Shown here piece by piece: positions 6,331 to 12,858 of a stretch of 12,858 bases of DNA. Origin of the DNA: an uncultured Rhodospirillaceae bacterium. Its GTDB lineage: Bacteria > Pseudomonadota > Alphaproteobacteria > RF32 > CAG-239. Under the pieces are notes generated by a model. The model saw only the letters and a list, made by a program, of their open reading frames with translations. It had not been told where the DNA came from and did no database searches. The translations under genes and the position numbers were made by a program. Position 1 is the first letter of the stretch. Each line of letters begins with the position of its first letter. Where the stretch lies: assembly GCA_900320035.1 (NCBI GenBank), contig ONQU01000077.1:1-12858 (forward strand), in the 5' to 3' direction.

Positions 6331-8796
6331 TTACTCATTCGTTTGACCTTCGCCAAAAGTATGCCATTTACGCGTGATGTTTTGGTTTTCGTCATAACTG
6401 GTATGATGTCCGCCGGTATGAATGTTCCCCTTTCCTTCATAGGCAATATTGCCATTAGCGTGGTAATTTGTCGTCTGAAAATCACCATTGCCTTTTTCTA
6501 CGGTTTTTTGAACCAATTTTCCGTTATCATATTTTCTTTCCATCTTATCTTTTGTTTTTTCACTGTATAATCCCTCACTTTTTAATGTTTTACCGTCCTC
6601 TTCATAGGTTCGCCAACGGCGCGTGCCGCTTTTATCAACGGTTTGATGTGTTTCCAAATTGCCGTTTTCATTATAGCTTTTGTATTCCACTTCTTTGCCG
6701 TTTTTATCTTTTTTACTTTCCGAAGTTAAACGACCATCTTCAGCAAATTCTTTTCGATGCGTATTGCCATTTTCATCAACCGTTTCGGTAAATTTAGGTT
6801 GACCGTTGTTATAAACGGAATCTTCCTTATCATCGGTTGGTTGTGTCGTTTTATGGTTTCTTTGATCTGTTTCCGGCGTATCAACATCGTTATGGGTATC
6901 CGGATTTTGCGAACGGCTGCTTTCCGGCGTGTCAATCGGAGTATTCTCATCCTCTTCCGGTAAACCCGAACCGGTCAGCCGTTCCGGTCGACCAAGCAGA
7001 GAATCTCTGGTATTACGATATTTTTTGCTTACCCAGCGTCCAGCATCGGTGTTAGCTATTTTTTTGCCAACACGCTTGGCGGTGGCACCGGCAAGATGTA
7101 AACCGGCACCGCCGACACCTGTAGCCAACTTAGTGCCGGCAGAGTAGGCCATGCCACCCATTTTTCCGCCAATGCTTGATCCGGCTCCCGAGGAGAATTT
7201 AGAGGCAGCACTGTTTGTTATCTGAATAAGCTTCATTGATATTATACAGCAGACAACAAGACAGAGCAATGTTGCACTATCGAGATTGACAAGTTTTTTC
7301 AGTTTTTCGGCATTGATATCAATATTATTTAAATCTGATATCAGTGCTGCCGGTTCAATGTTATTATTACCGGCATAGAGGGCAAAATTAACCAACTCCA
7401 CACCTAACATAATCACAATACCCATGAGCACAAAGTTGAAAAACGTGTTCATAATGATTTTAATACCAGTAAATGTATAACGTTGTGTCATTTTGAAAGG
7501 CCAACAAGCGATGAACATTGGTACCAGAGCACAAATCATACCTAATTGCACGGTGCAATCGACAAGATAAAAAGCAACAGATAACCAAATCATCAGGCCA
7601 AATACATAGTTTATGGCTCCAGCTATCCACATGCCTAAGTCAGGATTCCAATTGCCGTTGTTTTCCCAACCATGGCACATCAATGATTTACCGATTGCCG
7701 GCAGTTGCAATGCGCTGTTGTTAAAACAGCGAACAGTTTCATAAATATTACTCAATATTGATGAATCTAATTCGTTACCTTCAATTGAGCCGAAAGTCAT
7801 GGTGCTGTCATTTAATTTACAAGTGGCAGTTTCAGAATCATTTTTTCCCATTCTGACAAATTCTTCGCCCATTTCAATGCCACCTTTGATAACCGGGGAA
7901 ATAAAATAGCCGTATACATAAGTTGAATTTTGTAACATAATCAGAACAATTGCGACTTTTAAGCCTAACGTAAGGAGTGTTTTTAAATAGGACTTAGTGC
8001 TGGCACCGCCCATACTGGCAACAAGTTTTAGAGTTTCAATAGCAATAAAGGCTAAGAAAAACGCAATGACGACACCACATAATGGCTTAGCCAAATTTAT
8101 CCAAGCGATGTGAGCAATTTTGCTGTCTGTGTTGAGGATAACTTCAAAAATCGGGCATAACGGACAAGATGATAATTCCGCGAGATATTCCGTAAACAGT
8201 TTACACCCGTCTTTGGCTTTTTTAGGTTCGGAACTTTGCGTGGTGAAAGACACACATTCTTTATTGTCGGCATTTTCGGAACAAATACAAGTACGCGGAA
8301 CCTTGTAGCCGCCGGCACGTCCTAATAAGGCAGATGTCGTAATTCGCGATTTATTGAAATTTTGCAAAGCGGCATTTGCTTGTTGTGCCAGGGCAGAACA
8401 TTCTTTTGATTGTGGTGTTTCGGCGGACCAAACAACGCCGGTATACTGGTAAGCCGATGGATCATTGATTAAGGCGATGGCCGTTTCTTGACTTTTGCTG
8501 TTAGCGGCGGCAATTGTATCGTAGCTCCAATAAACCGGTGTGCCGGTTTTAAGGTTTGAATTACAGTTGGTAATATATTGCTTAACGATTTTGTTGTAAT
8601 TATCAAGCAAAGTTTTTGCGTTCTTTAAGCCATCCTCGGCAGCTTTATCCAAATCTTGTTCAATTTTTGCAAGTTCCTCGGCTGAGCACGGGCGAGCATC
8701 GGAATTTTTATTTCCTTTGGCTTGCACCGACAAAGGAAAGGCCAGAAATAATGCCCATAATACCAAAACACAGAATTTATACGGATGTTTCATCAT
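6331..8796 (-). CDS. virB6: VirB6-like T4SS protein with MORN_2/YD-like repeat tail
   Basis: The 821-residue protein has a signal peptide (1-26, ending VQA) and a periplasmic N-terminal region of about 210 residues with several Cys (CIC at 170-172, C181, C198). C211-x-x-C214 lies just before the first core helix. Core helices lie near 239-260, 277-297, 394-413, 416-434, 449-470 and 506-524, with paralogue-shared ISPVIKGGIEMG, IGKSLMC and LVPMFIACWPFKMTQ. After a Gly/Ala-rich stretch (535-570) and a basic segment (574-598) comes an acidic Pro/Thr-rich linker, then about seven repeats of roughly 23 residues (662-815). The likely role is a T4SS inner-membrane channel component with a binding tail (inference). 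AGGAG lies 7 nt before the first of two adjacent ATGs. The 5' end overlaps the preceding small gene by 20 nt, suggesting translational coupling. Confidence 0.87.
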   Translation of the reverse strand: MMKHPYKFCVLVLWALFLAFPLSVQAKGNKNSDARPCSAEELAKIEQDLDKAAEDGLKNAKTLLDNYNKIVKQYITNCNSNLKTGTPVYWSYDTIAAANSKSQETAIALINDPSAYQYTGVVWSAETPQSKECSALAQQANAALQNFNKSRITTSALLGRAGGYKVPRTCICSENADNKECVSFTTQSSEPKKAKDGCKLFTEYLAELSSCPLCPIFEVILNTDSKIAHIAWINLAKPLCGVVIAFFLAFIAIETLKLVASMGGASTKSYLKTLLTLGLKVAIVLIMLQNSTYVYGYFISPVIKGGIEMGEEFVRMGKNDSETATCKLNDSTMTFGSIEGNELDSSILSNIYETVRCFNNSALQLPAIGKSLMCHGWENNGNWNPDLGMWIAGAINYVFGLMIWLSVAFYLVDCTVQLGMICALVPMFIACWPFKMTQRYTFTGIKIIMNTFFNFVLMGIVIMLGVELVNFALYAGNNNIEPAALISDLNNIDINAEKLKKLVNLDSATLLCLVVCCIISMKLIQITNSAASKFSSGAGSSIGGKMGGMAYSAGTKLATGVGGAGLHLAGATAKRVGKKIANTDAGRWVSKKYRNTRDSLLGRPERLTGSGLPEEDENTPIDTPESSRSQNPDTHNDVDTPETDQRNHKTTQPTDDKEDSVYNNGQPKFTETVDENGNTHRKEFAEDGRLTSESKKDKNGKEVEYKSYNENGNLETHQTVDKSGTRRWRTYEEDGKTLKSEGLYSEKTKDKMERKYDNGKLVQKTVEKGNGDFQTTNYHANGNIAYEGKGNIHTGGHHTSYDENQNITRKWHTFGEGQTNE
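6352..6813 (-). repeat. Protein-level tandem repeats (about seven, 22-25 residues each)
   Basis: Each unit carries a turn such as ENGNLE, EDGRLT, EDGKTL, NGKLV or NGNIA, followed about 10 residues later by another Gly and then an aromatic residue (EYKSYN, RWRTYE, ERKYD). This is the look of MORN_2/YwqK-type repeats and, less closely, YD repeats. The DNA copies have diverged, so it is an old repeat array and not a microsatellite. Confidence 0.65.
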
Positions 8797-9004
8797 CTTT
8801 TTTCTCCTGGGTTTCAGTTGTTACTTTTTTTGTATCTGTTGATCCGGGTATGCCGATAAAATATAATGCACAGCCGATAACGATTATCAGACAGACAATT
8901 GAAACGTATAAGATAATTCTATTGTCAAATAAACTCAAAATATTAAATTTAAGAGCCGTGAAAACAACAATGAACATTAATATTGAAATAAAAACCGATT
9001 TCAT
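8777..9004 (-). CDS. Small two-helix membrane protein of unknown function
   Basis: The 75-residue product has two predicted membrane helices (about 3-22 and 30-50) and a short charged tail (TKKVTTETQEKKDDE). The start is well supported: AGGA, which overlaps the TAG stop of the preceding VirB6-like gene, lies 7 nt before the ATG. Its 3' end overlaps the next VirB6-like gene by 20 nt. The tight packing between two VirB6 genes argues that it is a real gene made with them. Size and topology resemble small T4SS accessory proteins such as VirB2- or VirB3-type proteins, but no family motif is recognised, so no function is assigned. Confidence 0.7.
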   Translation of the reverse strand: MKSVFISILMFIVVFTALKFNILSLFDNRIILYVSIVCLIIVIGCALYFIGIPGSTDTKKVTTETQEKKDDETSV

Positions 9005-9013
9005 GACTTTATC

Positions 9014-11512
9014 CTATCCCTCACTGCTTTCACTTGCCGAACTTTCTTGAGAATCGTTGTTTGTTTCATCATTTTTTGCATCTTCGCCATTATCTTTGTT
9101 ATCATTGTTATCTTTATCGTCTTTATCGTCTTTATCATCTTTATCATCTTTATCATCTTTATCATCATTTTCTGCCTTATCTTTTCCCTTTGATAAAGAA
9201 GATTTTGCCATCGTAGCGACTGAAGCAGCGGCGGCAGTTGCCGTTTTAGTGACATATTTACCGGCAGTTCCGGCAATACCCGCTCCAATACTGATACCCA
9301 AACCGCCGGATAGTTTATTGGTGATATTTTGAATTTCGCCGCTGATTTTCAGAGCAATCAGACAGCAAATAACAAGCATAACCATTTGCATGCCGCCAAA
9401 TTCAATTTCATCCATAATCAGCTGCGCATTTTGGCTATTCAGAACTGCGGAAAGCGATTCTTGCGACAAACCTGTTGATAAGGCTTGTACAATGATTTCC
9501 GCGGTAATGCTGATGATAATTCCCATAACGACGAGATTGAAAAACGTATTTAAGAAAATATCCCAACCTTGCTTTGTATAACCTCGCGTTATTTTGAAAG
9601 GCCAACAGGCAACAAAAAACGGCGCCATAGCGCAAACAATGCCCAACTGTAAAGCACAGTCAAGCATATAAAAACCAACAGCCAAAGCAATAGCCATGCC
9701 AAACAAATAGAGAACAATTCCTTCTATCCACATTTGCAGGCGCATGAAAATTTTTTTACTGAAAGCTTCATTTGCAATTTTGATATCACGCCAAGAATTA
9801 CATATCAAAGAGCGACCGATTGCCGGTACCAACGATGCCGATTCATTGAAAGCAACTGCGGCACCAACGGTGTTTTGCAGAACACCGGCCTGCAAATAGG
9901 TGTTTTCCGTTTTAAATTCAAATTTACTGCCATATTTCTTAATATCGGCTTCGTGGTTTCCTGACAATGTAATACCAAACTCAATACCGCCGTCAATAAA
10001 CGGTCCGATAATGGTGCCATAAATAAAAGTAGGTGTTGAAAGCAGTATGAGAGCAACGGCAACCTTGAATCCTTGTGTTGTTAAATTGGTCAAATATTGG
10101 CTGAGTTTTTGTTCTACCGGTGTGGATATCGCTAAAAGCGTAATATAACCGATATAGATTCCGAAAGCAATGCCGAGCAGTTTTTTCAGCGATGGTGCCA
10201 AAGCATCATAGGCTTTTTGCGCAACATCTTGAACGGCTCGCAAAATAGTTTGAAAGATTTTGCAGACCAAACAATTTTTTCCATCTTCGCCGGTCATTTG
10301 TGCTACATATTCTTCAACCGTAGGACATTCATTCATATTATTTTCGATAAAATCAGGATCGATAGCGACACAATCTTTAATTTTATCGGTTTTTTCTTCT
10401 TTATTATCAACTTTTCTGGTTTGACAGGTACAATGCACTTCCAAATTACCGGATAAAACATCCAGGAGATTATGGGCCTTTTTACGCTTGGCAATCATAT
10501 CATCGCGTTGAGTGGCCGTTCTTTCCATATCAAGCATGCATTTTTCCGATTGTGCCAATAGTCCCTCAACTTGTTCACCAAAAGACCCTTTCCCGTTGGA
10601 ACAGCTGTCGCGAGTGCAGGAAAAAGCTGATACGGCACCGGAGCGTGCTAATAATTCGGTAACAGCACCACCGGTCATACTGGCGGCCTTTTGTATGTAA
10701 CACATTGGGTCTAATCCACAATTAACCTGACTCTCACTAATTCCAAGTGCCTCAGACCAAGTGCGTGTGAATTCGCGACCATCAGCAACATCAATTTGAT
10801 AACAGGTAAAGGAACCTTTATTATCTGTCATTACCGCATATTTACAATCTACTTTATTTCCAAACATTTCTTCCAACAGTTCCGAGGTTGACTCGTCTAT
10901 TACAAAAGCTTCGCCTTTTTTGGCGGTCTGTGACCACTCAACCATTCTGCTTCCTTGCTTATTACCCATTGTGCTGCGGCCGAGTAAATTTCGTATATCA
11001 ATGCCGGCATAGGTTAATTTTTTTTCAAAATCATTTAATATATTGGTTGCAGTAGGACTGTGCTGATAAATTTTATCAACTTCGGTGGCTCCGGCGTGAG
11101 CAGTCTCTGTAAAGGCTAAATCAAAACGTTTAGCATCATCAGATAATCCTCCAAAATCAGAATTAGCCTCAAATAGTCTGTTATTTAAATAGTGGCAAGA
11201 ACCTTTTTCATCATTAAAATACTTCATTACATAAGAGTTAAATTTTGCCAGTGCCAAATTTGCTTCCGTTAGTGCTTTGTAAGCCCCTTTTGCCATTTCC
11301 TGCTTGGCATTTTCATCAAGTTTACATTCACCATCTGTCGTTACAATATTGTGGATAGAATTAGGTGTTAATCTCCGCTGTCGGTTTTCTTCTTGAGTTT
11401 GTCCGAGCATATATCCTGCTCCCTGAAGTTGTGCAGAAGCTAAATCAATACATCCCAACATAACAATGCTGAGAATTGTAAATAACTTCCATATCAGACG
11501 AGGCCAAACCAT
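9014..11512 (-). CDS. virB6: VirB6-like T4SS protein with Cys-rich periplasmic domain and acidic repeat tail
   Basis: The 832-residue protein has a signal peptide (1-27, ending LASA). A periplasmic region of nearly 390 residues holds about 15 Cys, including CTC at 361-363, which suggests disulfides. C414-x-x-C417 precedes the VirB6/TrbL core. Helices lie near 444-462, 480-502, 596-615, 618-637, 652-673 and 707-724. IGPFIDGGIEFG, IGRSLIC and MAPFFVACWPFKITR are shared with the 821-residue paralogue, as is the Gly/Ala-rich stretch after the last helix. The tail (778-832) is extremely acidic and contains DDK repeats. It is probably an inner-membrane channel component of a Rickettsiales-like T4SS. 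No known enzyme motif was found in the N-terminal domain. AAAGGGA lies 7 nt before the ATG. It is the first gene after the promoter region at 11550-11593. Confidence 0.87.
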   Translation of the reverse strand: MVWPRLIWKLFTILSIVMLGCIDLASAQLQGAGYMLGQTQEENRQRRLTPNSIHNIVTTDGECKLDENAKQEMAKGAYKALTEANLALAKFNSYVMKYFNDEKGSCHYLNNRLFEANSDFGGLSDDAKRFDLAFTETAHAGATEVDKIYQHSPTATNILNDFEKKLTYAGIDIRNLLGRSTMGNKQGSRMVEWSQTAKKGEAFVIDESTSELLEEMFGNKVDCKYAVMTDNKGSFTCYQIDVADGREFTRTWSEALGISESQVNCGLDPMCYIQKAASMTGGAVTELLARSGAVSAFSCTRDSCSNGKGSFGEQVEGLLAQSEKCMLDMERTATQRDDMIAKRKKAHNLLDVLSGNLEVHCTCQTRKVDNKEEKTDKIKDCVAIDPDFIENNMNECPTVEEYVAQMTGEDGKNCLVCKIFQTILRAVQDVAQKAYDALAPSLKKLLGIAFGIYIGYITLLAISTPVEQKLSQYLTNLTTQGFKVAVALILLSTPTFIYGTIIGPFIDGGIEFGITLSGNHEADIKKYGSKFEFKTENTYLQAGVLQNTVGAAVAFNESASLVPAIGRSLICNSWRDIKIANEAFSKKIFMRLQMWIEGIVLYLFGMAIALAVGFYMLDCALQLGIVCAMAPFFVACWPFKITRGYTKQGWDIFLNTFFNLVVMGIIISITAEIIVQALSTGLSQESLSAVLNSQNAQLIMDEIEFGGMQMVMLVICCLIALKISGEIQNITNKLSGGLGISIGAGIAGTAGKYVTKTATAAAASVATMAKSSLSKGKDKAENDDKDDKDDKDDKDDKDDKDNNDNKDNGEDAKNDETNNDSQESSASESSEG
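9111..9164. repeat. 9-bp minisatellite, six units, in the acidic tail
   Basis: Six consecutive 9-bp units occur on the plus strand: tctttatcg twice, then tctttatca four times. On the coding (minus) strand they encode Asp-Asp-Lys. Because the unit is a multiple of three, slippage would change tail length without breaking the frame. Confidence 0.92.
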
Positions 11513-11618
11513 AAATTAGTCCCTTTAAAGCCATAATATATCTATGGCAATTATAACACAAATTTTTTAAAAAAAATATTACAATATGGTTAAATATTCG
11601 TAAGTTTTGCAAAAAAGT
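11513..11618 (-). promoter_or_regulatory. CtrA-like promoter region for the first VirB6 block
   Basis: On the minus strand a CtrA-like box (11579-11593; TTAA-N7-GTAA, containing the 8-mer TTAACCAT) is followed after 23 nt by a perfect -10, TATAAT (11550-11555). The predicted transcript start is near 11543. No good -35 hexamer is present at 16-18 nt, which fits an activator-dependent promoter. A 6-bp inverted repeat (GCCATA/TATGGC, 11530-11548, 7-nt loop) covers the predicted start and could be an operator or a 5' hairpin. No terminator is visible after the upstream gene. Confidence 0.55.
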
Positions 11619-12488
11619 TCATTCGGTTGGAGCGTCGTCGTTATCATCAATAAAATCACCGGTTGTGAGATACTGTAAACAATTCAAAAACAAATCACGA
11701 TTTTCCAGAGGGAAAAAAGTCGAATCGGTGATATATTTAATCTTATCGGCATAAGATTGCTCACTCGGCGGTGTTAAAAACGGAAAACTTTCAAAACGAG
11801 CCAATAATTTTTTAGTCAGCTTATGTATTGTTGACGGGCAAAAAATAATACCATGCGGAACACCTTGTGGTAGTTTGGGAATACTCAACGCTTGTCTGGT
11901 TTTTATTTCTGTCAGCATCGGACCGAATAAACGGCGGCAAAAGCGGCGAGTGTCCAAAAGTTCGGCTAAATCGCTGCCGGAGTTTATCGGATTTATATCA
12001 ACAACGCCGGCAACGTTATAAAGATGGTAATTATTGTTGCTGTTTAATAATTTGCGCGTTATCAGACAAGCTGCACCAACATTGATAAAATAAAGATTAT
12101 TTTTAATTTCAATATTTTGCAAAAACTGTGTCAATAACTGAACATGCGCCGCGATATTTTTATGCAGTGATGCATAATTTACCGCAATAATGTTTTTATT
12201 ACTTTCTTTAAGCGAATCGGCCAAATATTGCACCGAATTTCTTGTTCGCGCGAAATCGTGCAAAATAATGACCGTGTCATCGTAAGGCCGGTCTATCTCA
12301 CAGGCATGTATATACTTTAATAAAGCGTTTTGACACTTACTGAACGAGCCGGAATCGCGACGTATATCATAAGGATCAAGCAATCTGTATTTCCGTGCCT
12401 TAATATGGCGCTGAATTCTCCAATCTTGATAGTTATAAATATCCTCCCAACGGAATCGGCCGCCGAGAGTAAAAAAATCAAATTTCAT
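11619..12488 (-). CDS. Alpha/beta-hydrolase (lipase-like) fold protein, probably catalytically dead
   Basis: The start at ATG 12488 gives 289 residues and has GGAG 6 nt upstream; a GTG at 12500 would put the start over that ribosome site. The segment TVIILHDFARTRNSVQYLA matches the HG-loop region of lipase-like hydrolases, LYFINVGAACLITRKLL the nucleophile elbow, and NPINSGSDLAELL followed by FGP the PNxGSxxAD ... GP region of the same group. At the elbow, the usual G-H-S-x-G reads N-V-G-A-A (136-140), so the serine nucleophile is missing. The HG dipeptide is HD, and near the C-terminus STFF stands where an HTF-like motif is expected. No signal peptide is seen, so it is probably cytoplasmic. 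A binding or regulatory role is possible. Whether it works with the T4SS is unknown; it lies upstream in the same direction, with about 106 nt between. Confidence 0.7.
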   Translation of the reverse strand: MKFDFFTLGGRFRWEDIYNYQDWRIQRHIKARKYRLLDPYDIRRDSGSFSKCQNALLKYIHACEIDRPYDDTVIILHDFARTRNSVQYLADSLKESNKNIIAVNYASLHKNIAAHVQLLTQFLQNIEIKNNLYFINVGAACLITRKLLNSNNNYHLYNVAGVVDINPINSGSDLAELLDTRRFCRRLFGPMLTEIKTRQALSIPKLPQGVPHGIIFCPSTIHKLTKKLLARFESFPFLTPPSEQSYADKIKYITDSTFFPLENRDLFLNCLQYLTTGDFIDDNDDAPTE

Positions 12489-12550
12489 TTTTATCTCCAC
12501 GCGAATCTAACCGAATCTTCGATAAAATAAATTAAAAAAAAATTAACATT
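12489..12550 (-). promoter_or_regulatory. Possible CtrA box and promoter of the hydrolase-like gene
   Basis: A perfect TTAA-N7-TTAA lies at 12532-12546, and a weak -10-like TAGATT (minus strand, 12504-12509) is 22 nt away, almost the same spacing as in the two stronger examples in this window. The N7 is an A-tract in very AT-rich DNA, so chance is a real possibility. The implied leader would be only about 10 nt long. Confidence 0.25.
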
Positions 12551-12732
12551 CTGATTTATTGTTATTTTTTTGTGGTTGAAAAGATGTAGGGTGGAAAAAT
12601 CAGATATTTATTTTTGGGAACTAAAATGAAATAAAAAATAATTTTCACCAAGAAAATTAAAAAATAAAATATTGAAAAATCAATAAGTTGGTATTTTTTT
12701 GAAAAATAATTTAAAAAAAATAAAAAAAGGTA
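12551..12732. other. AT-rich intergenic stretch without a supported gene
   Basis: The stretch is dominated by A and T runs and lies between the minus-strand hydrolase-like gene and a plus-strand promoter. A minus-strand open frame of 67 codons here encodes only Phe/Ile/Leu/Tyr-rich sequence, as expected from A/T runs, and has no convincing ribosome site. The part next to the promoter (about 12695-12730) has A/T tracts like an UP element. Confidence 0.6.
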
Positions 12733-12761
12733 TTGACAATAAAAAATGAATAACATATAAA
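12733..12761 (+). promoter_or_regulatory. Strong sigma-70-type promoter facing right
   Basis: The -35 TTGACA (12733-12738, perfect) and -10 TATAAA (12756-12761, 5 of 6) are separated by exactly 17 nt. A/T tracts directly upstream resemble an UP element. The start of transcription is expected near 12768. This layout is typical of rRNA and other stable RNA promoters. Confidence 0.75.
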
Positions 12762-12767
12762 GCAAAC

Positions 12768-12858
12768 CGCTGACCGCGAGGTTGGTAGTTATAAGAAATC
12801 GTTGAGAAGAAGAAAAGAGGATATGCGGACGGTATATGTAAGAATATAAAGTCTAGCA
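12768..12858 (+). other. Transcribed leader, possibly of an rRNA operon (partial)
   Basis: After the strong promoter the base composition becomes clearly more GC-rich, but no protein-coding start is convincing; the ATG at 12823 opens only eight codons. The purine-rich gagaagaagaaaagagg followed by atgcggacgg resembles, from memory, conserved leader/spacer segments near alphaproteobacterial rRNA genes. The identification is tentative, because the mature RNA would begin outside the window. Confidence 0.3.

Noticed and set aside
8616..9050. Plus-strand open frame of 144 codons
   Set aside because: It is antisense to the small membrane protein and the start of the 821-residue gene, both of which have good ribosome sites and signal or membrane segments.
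9001..9288. Minus-strand frame with Met-Ile-Lys repeats
   Set aside because: It is an out-of-frame reading of the DDK minisatellite; the VirB6-like frame through the same DNA is far better supported.
12562..12765. Minus-strand open frame of 67 codons in the AT-rich intergenic region
   Set aside because: Its composition (Phe, Ile, Tyr, Leu, Lys) is what A/T runs give by chance; it has no good ribosome site and overlaps the plus-strand promoter.
12823..12849. Short plus-strand ORF of eight codons as a leader peptide
   Set aside because: The purine-rich stretch is only about 2 nt from the ATG, too close for a normal ribosome site, and there is no attenuator-like structure to support it.

Overview
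The window looks like part of an alphaproteobacterial chromosome, probably from a host-associated lineage with a Rickettsiales/Holosporales-like type IV secretion system (T4SS). The reasons are the roughly 40% GC content by eye, a run of several consecutive VirB6-like genes (a known feature of Rickettsiales-type T4SS loci), and CtrA-like boxes (TTAACCAT; TTAA-N7-TTAA) upstream of the genes. The taxonomic placement is inference.

All convincing genes lie on the minus strand and are read from right to left. First comes a single gene (11619-12488) for a protein with an alpha/beta-hydrolase lipase-like fold that seems to have lost its catalytic residues. A CtrA-like promoter (about 11550-11593) then leads into a large VirB6-like protein (9014-11512), a small two-helix membrane protein (8777-9004) and a second large VirB6-like protein with a repeat-rich tail (6331-8796). 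A second promoter with the same 22-bp element (about 6277-6320) precedes a lipoprotein-type VirB6 (4824-6230). After it come a VirB6 N-terminal half (4048-4809), a protein joining a SleB-type peptidoglycan hydrolase to a VirB6 C-terminal half (1736-4051), and a VirB6-like protein with an N-terminal M23 peptidase domain that runs off the left edge (1-1721). Junctions within the two blocks are tight (4-nt and 20-nt overlaps, 9- and 14-nt gaps), as in operons.

The set encodes five VirB6 units, one of them split over two genes. VirB6 is the polytopic inner-membrane core of the T4SS channel. Here the paralogues share that core but carry different modules on the periplasmic N-terminal side (SleB hydrolase, M23 peptidase, Cys-rich domains, a lipid anchor) and on the C-terminal tail (MORN_2/YD-like repeats, an acidic DDK repeat, a Pro/Asn/Gln-rich tail). 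A likely reading is a T4SS whose channel subunits carry their own wall-cutting enzymes; no separate VirB1-type transglycosylase is seen in this window.

The right end (12501-12858) has no convincing protein gene. It holds the upstream region of the minus-strand hydrolase-like gene and, facing right, a near-consensus sigma-70 promoter with an A/T-rich upstream tract, followed by a leader that may belong to a stable RNA (rRNA) operon starting just outside the window.
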